Shown: positions 18,102-28,784, counted from the first letter of the stretch. The stretch: DNA of 62,625 nucleotides from Halomonas rhizosphaerae (GCF_030010555.1 NZ_JASCQP010000009.1:1-62625), one strand, 5' to 3'. The notes: generated by a model not told the origin, from the letters alone. A program made the numbers and translations.

Positions 18102-18194
18102 CAATCCATTTAACAGATATTGCCCCGGCTCTTAGAATTGCACTCAAAGATTGGCTGTCCGATCTATTCTATTCTGGAATATCAAGGAGTCGGC

Positions 18195-18971
18195 ATGAGC
18201 AAGTTTGCGCTTGAGGACGTTCTGAGTGTGCACCACTGGAACGATACCCTGTTCAGTTTCCGGACCACCCGCGAGCGCAGCCTGCGCTTCAAGAACGGCC
18301 AGTTCGTGATGATCGGCCTCGAGGTGAACGGCAAGCCGCTGATGCGGGCCTACTCCATCGCCAGCCCCAACTACGAGGACCACCTGGAGTTCTTCAGCAT
18401 CAAGGTGCCCGATGGCCCCCTGACCTCGCGCCTCCAGCACCTCCAGGTGGGGGACCAGATCATGGTCAGCCGCAAGCCCACCGGCACCCTGGTCACCGAC
18501 GACCTGCTGCCGGGGCGCAACCTCTACCTGCTCTCCACCGGCACCGGCCTGGCCCCGTTCATGAGCCTCATCCAGGACCCGGAGGTCTACGAGCGCTTCG
18601 AGAAGGTGGTGCTGGTGCACGGCGTGCGCAACGTCAGCGAGCTGGCCTATGCCGACTTCATCCAGAAGGACCTGCCCGCCCACGAGTACCTCGGCGAGGA
18701 GATCAGCGAGAAGCTGGTCTACTACCCCACCGTGACCCGCGAGGCCTTTCACACCATGGGGCGGCTGACCGACCATATCCGCAGCGGCAAGCTGGCCGAG
18801 GACACCGGCCTGCCGGCCATCGACCCCAAGCAGGATCGCGCCATGATCTGCGGCAGCCCGGCGATGCTCGACGACACCAGCACGCTGCTCGACGAGCTCG
18901 GCTTCACCATCTCGCCGCGCATGGGCGAGCCCGGCGACTACGTGATCGAGCGGGCCTTCGTCGAGAAGTAA
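18195..18971 (+). CDS. fprA: Ferredoxin/flavodoxin-NADP+ reductase
   Basis: The 258-residue FAD enzyme moves electrons between NADPH and ferredoxin or flavodoxin. The FAD motif RAYSIASP is at about residues 51-58, the NADP pyrophosphate motif GTGLAPFMS at about 116-124, and the C-terminus ends in the subclass-typical aromatic-Val-Glu-Lys (FVEK). The ATG at 18195 follows AAGGAG. It is divergent from the FinR-like regulator. Such enzymes return electrons to NADP pools under oxidative stress and feed Fe-S proteins. Confidence 0.95.
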   Translation: MSKFALEDVLSVHHWNDTLFSFRTTRERSLRFKNGQFVMIGLEVNGKPLMRAYSIASPNYEDHLEFFSIKVPDGPLTSRLQHLQVGDQIMVSRKPTGTLVTDDLLPGRNLYLLSTGTGLAPFMSLIQDPEVYERFEKVVLVHGVRNVSELAYADFIQKDLPAHEYLGEEISEKLVYYPTVTREAFHTMGRLTDHIRSGKLAEDTGLPAIDPKQDRAMICGSPAMLDDTSTLLDELGFTISPRMGEPGDYVIERAFVEK

Positions 18972-19044
18972 GCAGCGCCGAGCTACAAGCGCCGAGCCGC
19001 CAAGCTGTTCGGTGATGCGCGATAGTTAGCGAGGCAGAAACGCC

Positions 19045-19076
19045 AAACCCCACCGGGCTAACCTCTGGTGGGGTTT
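19045..19076 (+). terminator. Hairpin terminator downstream of fprA
   Basis: AAACCCCACC pairs with GGTGGGGTTT across a 12-nt loop, starting 74 bp after the fprA stop. The downstream T run is short (TTT-C-T). Confidence 0.7.
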
Positions 19077-19123
19077 CTGGTTACTTGTCACTTTGACCAA
19101 GACTCTGCCTGGCCGCTTGGCGC

Positions 19124-19483
19124 TTAGACGGCGTCTTTTCCCGTTTCGCCGGTACGGATGCGGATGACCTGCTCCAGGGCGGTGACGAAGATCCTGCCGT
19201 CGCCGATCTTGCTGAATGTGTCGGTGCGACCTGGAAGATGTCGGTTAGACGGCGTCCTTGCCGGTCTCGCCGGTGCGGATGCGGATCACCTGCTCCAGGG
19301 CAGTGACGAAGATCTTGCCGTCGCCGATCTAGCTGAATGTGTCGGTGCGACCTGGAGGATGTCGGTTAGACGGCGTCCTTGCCGGTCTCGCCGGTGCGGA
19401 TGCGCAGCACCTGCTCCACGGTGACGAAGATCTTGCCGTCGCCGATCTTGCTGAATGTGTCGGTGCGACCTGGACGATGTCGG
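19124..19483 (-). repeat. Three tandem 118-121-bp copies of the glnK 3' end
   Basis: Units at 19124-19244, 19245-19365 and 19366-19483 (121, 121 and 118 bp) each repeat the last 30 or so codons of the adjacent glnK, read on the minus strand through to its TAA, plus a common linker of about 33 nt. The unit nearest glnK shares its CTG CGC codons and has an in-frame 3-nt deletion. The middle unit has AAG changed to TAG. The farthest unit differs from glnK mostly at synonymous third positions (for example GGC GAA ACG GGA AAA against GGC GAG ACC GGC AAG). None has a start codon, so all are 3' fragments, not genes. Confidence 0.95.
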
Positions 19484-19975
<492 letters not shown>

Positions 19976-21226
19976 TCACTTCTTGGAAGCGCTGAACTCG
20001 GGGTAGGCCTCCAGGCCGCACTCGGCCAGGTCGACGCCTTCGTACTCTTCCTCCTCGGTGACCCGGATGCCCATCACGGCCTTGAGGATCAGCCAGACGA
20101 CCAGGCTGGCCACGAACACCCAGACGAAGATCCCGAGGATGCCGATGATCTGGGGGCCGAAACCGGCCTCGGCGTTGGTGAAGGGGACCGCCAGCACGCC
20201 CCAGATGCCCACCACGCCGTGGGCGGAGATGGCACCCACCGGGTCGTCGAGCTTGAGCTTGTCGAGGACGACGATGGAGGTGACGACCAGCAGGCCACCC
20301 ACGGCACCGATCAGCACGGCACCCAGGGCGCTGGGCGATAGCGGGTCGGCGGTGATGGCCACCAGGCCGGCGATGGCACCGTTCAGGGCCATGGTCAGGT
20401 CGGCCTTGCGGAACCACAGCTTGGCCAGGACCAGGGCGGCGATCACGCCCCCGGCAGCGGCCGCGTTGGTGTTGACGAACACCTGGGCCACGTTGTTGGC
20501 GGAACCGACGTCGGACATCTTCAGCTCGGAGCCGCCGTTGAAACCGAACCAGCCCATCCACAGGATGAAGGTGCCCAGGGTGGCCAGCGGCAGGTTGGCG
20601 CCGGGGATGGCGTAGATGCTGCCGTCCTTGCCGTACTTGCCCTTGCGCGGACCGAGCACCAGCACGCCGGCCAGGGCCGCGGCGGCGCCGGCCAGGTGCA
20701 CGATGCCGGAGCCGGCATAGTCGGAGTAGCCGACCTCGGCCAGCCAGCCGCCGCCCCAGGTCCAGTAGCCCGACACCGGATAGATGAAGCCGGTCATGAC
20801 CACGGCGAAGGCCAGGAAGGACCACAGCTTCATGCGCTCGGCCACGGCACCGGAGACGATGGACATGGCGGTGGCCACGAACACGACCTGGAAGAAGAAG
20901 TCCGACCGCATCGAGTAGTAGGGGGCATCGTCACCGCCGGCCAGCACCGCGTCGACGCCGTTCTCGCTACCGATCAGCACGCCGAGGCTGGGCAGGAAGC
21001 CGCCTGCGCCGCTGGAGTACATCAGGTAGTAGCCCACCAGCAGGTACATGGTGCAGGCGATGGCAAACAGCGCGATGTTCTTGGTCAGGATCTCGGCGGT
21101 GTTCTTGGAGCGTACCAGGCCCGCCTCGAGCATCGAGAAGCCGGCGGCCATCCACATCACCAGGACGCCGCAGATCAGGAAGTAGAAGGTATCGAGCGCG
21201 TAGCTCAGCTCCGGTAATTCGACCAT
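19976..21226 (-). CDS. amtB: Ammonium transporter
   Basis: The 416-residue channel protein has 11 or so transmembrane helices. Conserved pore residues are recognisable: the twin histidines in GSGIVHLAGA (about residue 163) and AHGVVGIWG (about 307). A cytosolic tail of about 25 residues contains EEEEYEGVDLAECG. No cleavable signal peptide is evident; the N-terminus MVELPELSYALDTFYFLICG leads directly into TM1. GGAGAG precedes the ATG. It sits between two PII genes on the same strand, 39 bp after the upstream one. PII blocks the channel by inserting its T-loop. Confidence 0.96.
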   Translation of the reverse strand: MVELPELSYALDTFYFLICGVLVMWMAAGFSMLEAGLVRSKNTAEILTKNIALFAIACTMYLLVGYYLMYSSGAGGFLPSLGVLIGSENGVDAVLAGGDDAPYYSMRSDFFFQVVFVATAMSIVSGAVAERMKLWSFLAFAVVMTGFIYPVSGYWTWGGGWLAEVGYSDYAGSGIVHLAGAAAALAGVLVLGPRKGKYGKDGSIYAIPGANLPLATLGTFILWMGWFGFNGGSELKMSDVGSANNVAQVFVNTNAAAAGGVIAALVLAKLWFRKADLTMALNGAIAGLVAITADPLSPSALGAVLIGAVGGLLVVTSIVVLDKLKLDDPVGAISAHGVVGIWGVLAVPFTNAEAGFGPQIIGILGIFVWVFVASLVVWLILKAVMGIRVTEEEEYEGVDLAECGLEAYPEFSASKK

Positions 21227-21265
21227 GAGGGTCTCTCCACGTCAGGAATGGGAAGGGGGCGTCGG

Positions 21266-21706
<441 letters not shown>

Positions 21707-21895
21707 TCAGCGTCATGAGGTGAGAGGCGGGGGGAGTTTCCGACACGGGCAACCGCCGCGTGGTCGCGACTGCCCTGTTGTGGTGCGCGGTCGTGGTGCG
21801 CATGCCCCACAAGAGGGCGGCGGTGGGGAATGCGCCGGGCGGGGGCCTTGCGTATCCTGTGGGCAGGCATCCCATCACGATTCAGGAGAGACACC

Positions 21896-22237
21896 ATGGT
21901 GAGCCATGATCGCATCAGCCGCCTGGCCCAGCAGATCGGCGATCGCCTGCAGGGCGCCTCCCAGGCCCCGGAGGAGGTGCAGAAGGGTATCCAGCAAGTG
22001 GTGAAGGGCGCCTTCGACCGCCTCGAGCTGGTCTCGCGGGAGGATTTCGACATCCTGATGGACGTGTTGCAGCGTACCCGGGCGCGTGTCGAGGCGCTGG
22101 AGACGCAGGTGGCGGCCCTCGAGGCGGCGCTGGACAGCAATGCGTCGCGGGAGGCGGCGCCGAGTGAGCCCCCGGGCGCGCTGCCGGAGGCGCCGAGCCC
22201 CGAGGAGGATGCCGGCGCTGGCGAGACCGACCGCTGA
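21896..22237 (+). CDS. ubiK: Ubiquinone biosynthesis accessory factor UbiK (YqiC/BMFP family)
   Basis: The 113-residue protein begins MVSHDRISRLAQQIGDRLQG. It has a membrane-interacting amphipathic N-terminal helix and then a coiled coil (about residues 45-85: LVSREDFDILMDVLQRTRARVEALETQVAALEAAL) that trimerises. UbiK works with UbiJ in the soluble ubiquinone-synthesis complex and binds lipids. A Pro/Glu/Ala-rich tail lengthens it slightly relative to the E. coli protein of about 100 residues. CAGGAGAG precedes the ATG at 21896. The ubiK-comM order is common in gammaproteobacteria. Confidence 0.88.
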   Translation: MVSHDRISRLAQQIGDRLQGASQAPEEVQKGIQQVVKGAFDRLELVSREDFDILMDVLQRTRARVEALETQVAALEAALDSNASREAAPSEPPGALPEAPSPEEDAGAGETDR

Positions 22238-22310
22238 TCCCCGGCCGGCGCCGGGCGGATCCCGGCGGCCTGGGCTAGCCTGAGGTCAGACGGGCTGCGA
22301 GGGATCGCCG

Positions 22311-23813
22311 ATGACGCTGGCAATCATCCACACCCGGGCCGGCCTCGGGCTCGAGGCGCCCGAGGTGCTGGTCGAGGTGCACCTGGCCAATGGACTGCCC
22401 GGCATGACCCTGGTGGGCCTGCCGGAAGCCGCCGTCAAGGAGAGCCGCGAGCGGGTGCGCAGTGCCCTGGTGAATGCCGGCTTCGACTTCCCGCTGCGGC
22501 GCATCACCCTCAACCTGGCGCCCGCCGACCTGCCCAAGGAGGGGGGGCGCTTCGACCTGCCCATCGCCCTGGGCCTGCTGGTGGCCTCCGGCCAGGTACC
22601 GCCCGAGGCGCTGGCGGGCGTCGAATGCGCCGGCGAGCTGGCCCTGGATGGTCGGCTGCGCCCGGTGACCGGCGTCCTGCCGCTGGCCATGGCGACACGC
22701 CGCGCCGGCCGGCGGCTGATCGTGCCGCAGGCCAATGCCGACGAGGCGGCCCTGGCCGGCGATCTCGAGGTGCTGCCCGCGGATCACCTGCTGGAGGTGG
22801 TGGCCCACCTGCTGGGTCAGGCGCCCATCGCGCCCCATCGGCCATCGAGCGTCGTCCCGACACCCGAGGCGGGCCCCGACCTGGCGGAGGTACGGGGCCA
22901 GCACCAGGCCCGGCGCGCCCTGGAGGTGGCCGCGGCCGGCGGGCACAACCTGCTGTTTGCCGGTCCTCCCGGGACCGGCAAGACCATGCTGGCCAGCCGC
23001 CTGCCGGGGATCCTGCCGCCGCTCTCCGAGGAGGAGGCCCTCGAGGTGGCGGCGATCCGCTCGGTCAGCGGGCTTTCGCATGCCGAGCAGTGGGGCGTGC
23101 GCCCCTTCCGTGCCCCGCACCATACCGCCAGCGCCGTGGCCCTGGTGGGTGGCGGCTCCCGGCCGCGGCCCGGCGAGATCTCCCTGGCCCACCGCGGGGT
23201 GCTGTTCCTCGATGAGCTGCCCGAGTTCCCGCGGCATGTGCTGGAGGTGATGCGCGAACCCATGGAGTCGGGGCAGATCCATATCGCCCGGGCCAGCCAC
23301 GAGCGGCGCTACCCTGCCGGCTTCCAGCTGGTGGCGGCCATGAACCCCTGCCCCTGCGGCCACCTGGGCGACCCGCGCCAGGCCTGCCATTGCACGGCGG
23401 CCCAGATCCAGCGCTACCAGGCGCGCCTCTCGGGACCGCTGCTCGATCGCATCGACCTGCAGGTGGAGGTGCCGGCGCTGGCCCCGGAGCAGCTCACCTC
23501 CCGTGAACCGGGTGAGTCCTCGGCGGTGGTGCGCGAGCGGGTGCTGTCGGCCCGGGCGCGTCAGGCGGCCCGCGGCGCGCTGAACGCGCAATTGGCCGGT
23601 CAGGCCCTGGAGGAGGCCTGCGCCCTGCAGGCGACGGATCGCGCCTGGCTGGCCGGCGTGCTGGAGCGTCTCAAGCTGTCGGCCCGGGCCTACCACCGGG
23701 TCCTGCGGGTGGCCCTGACCCTGGCCGACCTGGCCGGCGAGGCGCGTCCCGGGCGTGACCAGCTGATCGAGGCGATCGGCTACCGCCAGCTCGATCGCCT
23801 GCTCAAGGGGTGA
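22311..23813 (+). CDS. comM: ComM/YifB-family Mg-chelatase-like AAA+ ATPase
   Basis: ComM is a hexameric helicase that promotes branch migration during natural transformation. The 500-residue protein has an N-terminal Lon-substrate-like domain (about 1-165) and an AAA+ core with Walker A GPPGTGKTMLA (about 222-232) and Walker B VLFLDELPEF (about 295-304). A cysteine cluster CPCGHLGDPRQACHC near residues 346-360 is followed by a C-terminal chelatase-type domain. It begins 73 bp after ubiK. Its presence alone does not prove competence, as it is widespread in non-competent bacteria. Confidence 0.94.
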   Translation: MTLAIIHTRAGLGLEAPEVLVEVHLANGLPGMTLVGLPEAAVKESRERVRSALVNAGFDFPLRRITLNLAPADLPKEGGRFDLPIALGLLVASGQVPPEALAGVECAGELALDGRLRPVTGVLPLAMATRRAGRRLIVPQANADEAALAGDLEVLPADHLLEVVAHLLGQAPIAPHRPSSVVPTPEAGPDLAEVRGQHQARRALEVAAAGGHNLLFAGPPGTGKTMLASRLPGILPPLSEEEALEVAAIRSVSGLSHAEQWGVRPFRAPHHTASAVALVGGGSRPRPGEISLAHRGVLFLDELPEFPRHVLEVMREPMESGQIHIARASHERRYPAGFQLVAAMNPCPCGHLGDPRQACHCTAAQIQRYQARLSGPLLDRIDLQVEVPALAPEQLTSREPGESSAVVRERVLSARARQAARGALNAQLAGQALEEACALQATDRAWLAGVLERLKLSARAYHRVLRVALTLADLAGEARPGRDQLIEAIGYRQLDRLLKG

Positions 23814-23823
23814 GGGAATCCGC

Positions 23824-24303
23824 TCAGAGGGCGGTGGCGTCCAGGGCCCCGCTGATCTCGCTGCCCCACTCTGGCGCGTCGCTCCCCGCGCGTCGCAGCT
23901 CCAGGCTCAGTCGATAGGGCAGCAGCTCGCGGTCGGAGAGCTGCAGCCGGGGGCCGTCGGCCTCGAGTCGGCTTTCCAGGCGCCACTGGTTGTCGCCGCC
24001 CCCCTCGGCCATGGCGTCCCGCCACTCCAGCACCTGGGGGCCGTCTGAAACCGCCAGCAGGGCACGGGTCAGGCTCTCGAGCACGCGTTCTTCGCCGAGC
24101 CCCAGGTCGGGGTCGACCTCCGGCCTGGCCAGCAGCAGGACCTGGTCGGCCGCCGGTCTGGGCATGGGCGGCGTCGCCGTGACCCGTTCGGCGGCGCGCT
24201 CGCCAAGCCCGAACAGGGCCTGGCGCAGGGTGGCGGGCTGCTCCGGGGCAGCGGCACAGCCGGCAAGCAGGGTCACCAGCAGCAGGGGCAAGTGGGGTTT
24301 CAT
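23824..24303 (-). CDS. Putative lipoprotein of unknown function
   Basis: The 159-residue product has a lipoprotein signal peptide MKPHLPLLLVTLLAGCAAAP, with lipobox LLAG-C cleaved before Cys16. The remainder has no transmembrane segment and no recognised domain; it is rich in Leu, Glu and Arg and looks alpha/beta. The ATG overlaps the stop codon of the upstream alpha/beta hydrolase (ATGA), so the two are translationally coupled. The stop is 10 bp from the convergent comM stop. No function can be assigned. Confidence 0.75.
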   Translation of the reverse strand: MKPHLPLLLVTLLAGCAAAPEQPATLRQALFGLGERAAERVTATPPMPRPAADQVLLLARPEVDPDLGLGEERVLESLTRALLAVSDGPQVLEWRDAMAEGGGDNQWRLESRLEADGPRLQLSDRELLPYRLSLELRRAGSDAPEWGSEISGALDATAL

Positions 24304-25274
24304 GGCGAGGTCGTCTCCCGGGGCGAGGTGTCGGCCGGTTCCAGTCGGGCAATGAAGCGGTCGAGCACCGTGAACAACTCGCGACGGATCGGCTCCGCCT
24401 CGTTGACCAGATGGTGACGGGCCTCGGGGTGGCGATGGATCTCGGCGTTAGGGAACTTGCGCGCCAGCACTTCGAGGTTCCACTCCCAGTCTACCGTCAG
24501 GTCCTGCTCACCCTGCAGGATCAGGGTGGCAACCGGGCTCGGTGGCAGCGCCAGCAGCTGCGGCATCCAGCGGCGCATGGCCCCCACCCAGTCCATCGCC
24601 AGGCGGTCCGCCTGGAGGGGGTCGCCCTCGCGCAGGAAGTCGGCGAAGTCGGCATCCGTGGAGTTGGCGCGGAACTTGCGCGGGATCGACTCCACGAAGG
24701 GGCCCACCAGGCGGTGCAGCCAGCTCGACTGGTTCCAGCCCCAGGGACGCACCAGCGGCGCCAGCAGCGCCAGGCCCGACCAGGCACCATCGTCGCCGCG
24801 GGTCAGGGCGTCGGTGGCGAGAATCGCCGCCCCGGTGCTCTGGCCGACGCCCAGCCAGGGGCGGGGGGCCAGCCCTTCTTCCTCGAGATGTTGCTGCAAG
24901 TGGTGCAGGCAGCTGCCATAGTCCTTGAAGTCGTCGATGGAGGCACGGCGGCCGCTGGAGAGACCATGGCCGGGCAGGTCCCAGAGCACGACCCGCCAGC
25001 CCCGCGCGAGCAGGCACTCCAGCAGGTGACGGTAGAGGCCGAGATGGTCAAAGTAGCCGTGTACCACGAAGGCCGTGCCGATGGGCGAGTCGGGACTCCA
25101 GACCTGGGTCCAGAGGCGGAAGCCACCGGCCTCCAGGTACCCCACATAGAGCCCCACATGCTCGGCAAGCAGGGGCGCCAGGCCGTAGTGACCCAGGTAG
25201 TGCTCGAGGTCCTGTCCGGACAGGTCCGCAGGGGCGAGGGGGCCCAGGGCCTGCAGGGGGGTGAAGTCGCTCAT
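24300..25274 (-). CDS. Alpha/beta hydrolase, lysophospholipase-like
   Basis: The 324-residue cytosolic protein has the alpha/beta-hydrolase catalytic set. The nucleophile is in WLGVGQSTGAAI (GQSTG, about residues 142-153), the acid is probably Asp in LILQGEQDLTVDW (about 259), and the His is in EARHHLVNE (about 289). An FVVHGYFDHLGLY segment after strand beta3 supplies the oxyanion region. This resembles monoacylglycerol lipase/lysophospholipase families (PF12146). Coupling to the following lipoprotein gene suggests a shared envelope-lipid role, but that is inference. Confidence 0.82.
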   Translation of the reverse strand: MSDFTPLQALGPLAPADLSGQDLEHYLGHYGLAPLLAEHVGLYVGYLEAGGFRLWTQVWSPDSPIGTAFVVHGYFDHLGLYRHLLECLLARGWRVVLWDLPGHGLSSGRRASIDDFKDYGSCLHHLQQHLEEEGLAPRPWLGVGQSTGAAILATDALTRGDDGAWSGLALLAPLVRPWGWNQSSWLHRLVGPFVESIPRKFRANSTDADFADFLREGDPLQADRLAMDWVGAMRRWMPQLLALPPSPVATLILQGEQDLTVDWEWNLEVLARKFPNAEIHRHPEARHHLVNEAEPIRRELFTVLDRFIARLEPADTSPRETTSP

Positions 25275-25404
25275 CGGTTTCTCCGCAATGCCCGTTCATG
25301 CTAGCGCCAAGCCGACGGCCCGGCCAGCAATGCCTCGGTGACCGGTGTCGGCCTCATCATTTGGTCTAGCTCGGGGCGGCAGGCGGCAGGTACGGGTTTA
25401 CATA

Positions 25405-25419
25405 TGGAAGCATTTTCCA
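25405..25419. promoter_or_regulatory. Putative IclR-type operator upstream of glcB
   Basis: TGGAAGCATTTTCCA has perfect TGGAA and TTCCA arms around five bases, matching the IclR/AllR-type consensus (TGGAAAT-N-ATTTCCA). It lies about 90 bp upstream of the malate synthase G start in an AT-rich segment, where a repressor or activator site is expected. Confidence 0.6.
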
Positions 25420-25506
25420 CAAAATTGATGCTACGCAGTCACCATTCCCTGTCCGGCCGGTCGGTGCCAGGGGGCACCGAGCAGCCAAGCATGAGGAGCA
25501 CGACCC

Positions 25507-27681
25507 ATGACCCAACGCATCACTCGCCATCGCCTTCAGGTGGCCGCCGAGCTGGACCGTTTCATCAACGAACAGGCCCTGCCGGGCACCGGTGTCGACC
25601 CCGAGGCCTTCTGGGCCGGCGTCGACGCCCTCTTTCATGATCTGACCCCGCAGAACCGCGAACTGCTCTCCGAACGCGACCGCCTGCAGGAGAAGCTCGA
25701 TGCCTGGCATCGCGAGCATCCTGGGCCGATCCGCGACATGGCCGCCTACCGTGCCTTCCTCGAGGAGATCGGCTACCTGGTGGAGGCACCGGCCAGCGTC
25801 AGCGTGACCACCGCCAACGTGGACCGCGAGATCGCCGTCCAGGCCGGCCCGCAGCTGGTGGTGCCGGTCAACAACCCGCGCTATGCCTTGAACGCCGGCA
25901 ATGCCCGCTGGGGCAGCCTCTATGACGCCCTCTACGGCACCGACGCCATCTCCGAGGAGGGCGGGGCCGAGAAGGGCGCGAGCTTCAACCCCAAGCGCGG
26001 CGAGAAGGTCATCGGCTATGCCCGCGGCGTGCTCGACCGCGCTGCCCCGCTGGCCACCGGCTCCCACCACGATGCCGTCAAGTATGCCCTGCGTGACGGT
26101 CACCTGGTGGTCTCCCTGGACGGCGGTCGCGAGACCGGCCTCAAGGACCCGGGCAAGCTGGTGGGCTTCAACGGCCCGGCCGAGAGCCCCGAGTCCGTAC
26201 TGCTGGCCAACCACGGCCTGCACCTGGAGATCCAGATCGATCCGAGCCACCCGATCGGCAAGACCGACCCGGCCGGCGTCAAGGACGTGGTGGTCGAGGC
26301 GGCATTGACCACCATCATGGACTGCGAGGACTCCGTGGCCGCGGTGGATGCCGAGGACAAGGTCGGAGTCTATGCCAGCTGGCTGGGCCTGATGAAGGGC
26401 GACCTGGAGGAGCAGGTCGAGAAGGGCGGCAAGACTATCACTCGCCGCCTCAATGCCGATCGCACCTGGCACAACACCGACGGGGGAACCATCACCCTGC
26501 CGGGCCGCTCGCTGATGTTCGTGCGCAACGTGGGCCACCTGATGACCACGCCGGCGGTGCTGGATGCCGACGGCAACGAGCTGCCCGAGGGCATCCTCGA
26601 CGGTATCGTCACCGGCCTGGTCGCCCTGCACGACCTGAAGAAGGGCGAGAACGAGCCGCGCAACTCGCGCACCGGCTCCATGTACATCGTCAAGCCGAAG
26701 ATGCACGGCCCGAAGGAGGTCGCCTTCTCCAATGCGCTGTTCGGTCGCATCGAGGACATCCTCGGCATGGCCCGCGATACCCTGAAGATGGGCATCATGG
26801 ACGAGGAGCGTCGCACCTCGGTCAACCTCAAGGCCTGCATCGCGGAGGCCAGCTCGCGGGTGGTGTTCATCAACACCGGCTTCCTCGACCGCACCGGCGA
26901 CGAGATGCACACCGCCATGGAGGCGGGCCCGATGATCCGCAAGGGCGACATGAAGGGCTCCGCCTGGATCCAGGCCTACGAGAAGAACAATGTCCAGGTC
27001 GGCCTGGCCTGCGGCCTGCGCGGCCGCGCCCAGATCGGCAAGGGCATGTGGGCCATGCCGGACCTGATGGCCGCCATGCTCGAGCAGAAGGTCGGCCATC
27101 CCAAGGCCGGGGCCAACACCGCCTGGGTGCCGTCGCCCACCGCCGCCACCCTGCATGCCCTGCACTACCATCAGGTGGACGTGGCGGCCCTGCAGCGCGA
27201 GATGGAAGGCCAGGGCGAGGTGGACTTCCTGAATGACCTGCTCACCGTGCCGGTCGCCGAGTCACCGCAGTGGAGCGACGAGGAGCTCCAGCAGGAACTG
27301 GACAACAACTGCCAGGGCATCCTCGGCTACGTGGTGCGCTGGGTCGAGCACGGCGTGGGCTGCTCCAAGGTGCCGGACATCCATGACGTGGGCCTGATGG
27401 AAGACCGCGCCACCCTGCGGATCTCCAGCCAGCACATCGCCAACTGGCTGCACCACGGCGTGGTCGATGCCCCCCGGGTCCAGGAGACCCTGGAGCGCAT
27501 GGCCAAGGTGGTCGATCAGCAGAACGCCGGTGACCCGGCGTACACGCCGATGAGCGCCGACTTCGCCGCCTCGACTGCCTTCCAGGCCGCCAGCGACCTG
27601 ATCTTCAAGGGCCGCGAGCAGCCCGCCGGCTATACCGAGCCGCTGCTGCACCACTGGCGCGCCGTGCACAAGGCCAAGTAA
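25507..27681 (+). CDS. glcB: Malate synthase G
   Basis: GlcB condenses glyoxylate with acetyl-CoA to malate, allowing growth on glycolate or two-carbon compounds. The 724-residue length is that of isoform G (E. coli 723), much longer than isoform A. The active-site region [17 protein letters not shown] (about residues 265-281) and the catalytic Asp region near the C-terminus ([23 protein letters not shown], about 633-655) are intact. The ATG at 25507 follows GAGGAG. A strong terminator follows the gene, so it is monocistronic. An IclR-type operator at 25405-25419 suggests control by glyoxylate. Confidence 0.97.
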   Translation: MTQRITRHRLQVAAELDRFINEQALPGTGVDPEAFWAGVDALFHDLTPQNRELLSERDRLQEKLDAWHREHPGPIRDMAAYRAFLEEIGYLVEAPASVSVTTANVDREIAVQAGPQLVVPVNNPRYALNAGNARWGSLYDALYGTDAISEEGGAEKGASFNPKRGEKVIGYARGVLDRAAPLATGSHHDAVKYALRDGHLVVSLDGGRETGLKDPGKLVGFNGPAESPESVLLANHGLHLEIQIDPSHPIGKTDPAGVKDVVVEAALTTIMDCEDSVAAVDAEDKVGVYASWLGLMKGDLEEQVEKGGKTITRRLNADRTWHNTDGGTITLPGRSLMFVRNVGHLMTTPAVLDADGNELPEGILDGIVTGLVALHDLKKGENEPRNSRTGSMYIVKPKMHGPKEVAFSNALFGRIEDILGMARDTLKMGIMDEERRTSVNLKACIAEASSRVVFINTGFLDRTGDEMHTAMEAGPMIRKGDMKGSAWIQAYEKNNVQVGLACGLRGRAQIGKGMWAMPDLMAAMLEQKVGHPKAGANTAWVPSPTAATLHALHYHQVDVAALQREMEGQGEVDFLNDLLTVPVAESPQWSDEELQQELDNNCQGILGYVVRWVEHGVGCSKVPDIHDVGLMEDRATLRISSQHIANWLHHGVVDAPRVQETLERMAKVVDQQNAGDPAYTPMSADFAASTAFQAASDLIFKGREQPAGYTEPLLHHWRAVHKAK

Positions 27682-27727
27682 CGCCATCGACGAATGGGGC
27701 GCCGGCCAGCGCCGAGCCCCGGTACAG

Positions 27728-27762
27728 AACGCCCCCGCGGTATCGGCCGCGGGGGCGTTTCC
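27728..27762 (+). terminator. Intrinsic terminator of glcB
   Basis: AACGCCCCCGCGG pairs perfectly with CCGCGGGGGCGTT over a 6-nt loop (27728-27759) and is followed by a short T-rich end. It lies 47 bp after the glcB stop. Confidence 0.88.
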
Positions 27763-27869
27763 ATGATGGGGCCGGCGTTGAAGCGCTCGACGTTCGGCGA
27801 CTGTCGGCCAGGGGCGGGCTCGGCTATCGTGGGGCCTGCCTCGCCACCACCACCGCAAGGAGCCTGCCG

Positions 27870-28283
27870 ATGACCGTGATGACCGCCGCCGCCATCGAGG
27901 ACTTTCTCGACGAGATCTTTCCCCAGCGGATGGGGACCATCGAGGGCGTTGACGAGATGCGCGCGACCATGAGCCTGGCCATCGACGACGAGCACCTGCG
28001 GCCCGGGGCCAGCGTCTCCGGCCCCACCCTGATGGGGCTGGCCGACGTCTGCCTCTACGTGGCGATACTGGCCCAGATCGGCCCCGAGCCCATGGCCGTG
28101 ACCAGCGACCTGCACTGCCGCTTCCTGCGCCGGCCCCGGGGCGATCGCGACATCATCGCCAACGCCCGGATCCTCAAGCTGGGGCGCCGCCTTGCGGTGG
28201 GGGAGGTGCAGCTCTTCTCCGACGGCGACGAGCGGCCGGTGGCCCTGGTCACCGCGACCTATGCGCTGCCGGACGGCGACTGA
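27870..28283 (+). CDS. PaaI-like hotdog-fold thioesterase
   Basis: The 137-residue single hotdog domain carries the family pattern ASVSGPTLMGLADVCLYVAIL (about residues 48-68), with a helix-borne Asp at the position of the catalytic acid, and TSDLHCRFLRRPRGD. PaaI-type thioesterases hydrolyse aryl- or acyl-CoA; the substrate here is unknown. The gene follows glcB by 188 bp, beyond its terminator, so it probably has its own promoter. Its last 25 nt overlap the end of the convergent DUF423 gene. Confidence 0.82.
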   Translation: MTVMTAAAIEDFLDEIFPQRMGTIEGVDEMRATMSLAIDDEHLRPGASVSGPTLMGLADVCLYVAILAQIGPEPMAVTSDLHCRFLRRPRGDRDIIANARILKLGRRLAVGEVQLFSDGDERPVALVTATYALPDGD

Positions 28284-28663
28284 CCCGTTGGCCGGGCACG
28301 CAGCACCGCCACGGCCAGCGCCAGCCAGCCGCCGATCATCAGCACACCGCCCACCGGGGTGACCATGCCCAGGCCACCAAGGCTCGTCAGCGCCATGGCG
28401 TAGAGCGAGCCCGAGAAGAGCGCCATGCCGGCTGCCCAGAGCCCCATGGCCAGCCGCTGGCCCGCCTGGGGTCGCGATGCCCGCCAGGCCAGCAACGCCA
28501 GCAGCGCCAGGGTATGCCAGGCCTGGTAGCGCACCCCGGTCTCGAAGGCCGCCGCCAGCCGCGGGGCCAGCTGGCTCTCCAGCGCGTGGGCGCCGAAGGC
28601 GCCGGCGATCACCATCAGGGCGCCGGAGAGCGCCGTGCCCAGCCACCATCCCCTGTCCTGCAT
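28259..28663 (-). CDS. DUF423 family (YgdD-like) small membrane protein
   Basis: The 134-residue membrane protein has four hydrophobic helices. The DUF423 hallmark AGAFGAHALESQL occurs at about residues 20-32, followed by GVRYQAWHTLALL and FSGSLYAMAL...TPVGGVLMIGGWLAL. Function is unknown across the family. The 3' end overlaps the thioesterase gene tail to tail. Confidence 0.85.
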   Translation of the reverse strand: MQDRGWWLGTALSGALMVIAGAFGAHALESQLAPRLAAAFETGVRYQAWHTLALLALLAWRASRPQAGQRLAMGLWAAGMALFSGSLYAMALTSLGGLGMVTPVGGVLMIGGWLALAVAVLRARPTGQSPSGSA

Positions 28664-28784
28664 TCTGACCCTCCTTGTCTTGACTGACCGTTATGGTTGC
28701 GCGGATTCGCGAGAGGCGCCGGATCAGCCTCGGGTGTCACGTTAGCTTGGACTGCCTACCGTACCCGGCGGCGTCCTGAGCCGC

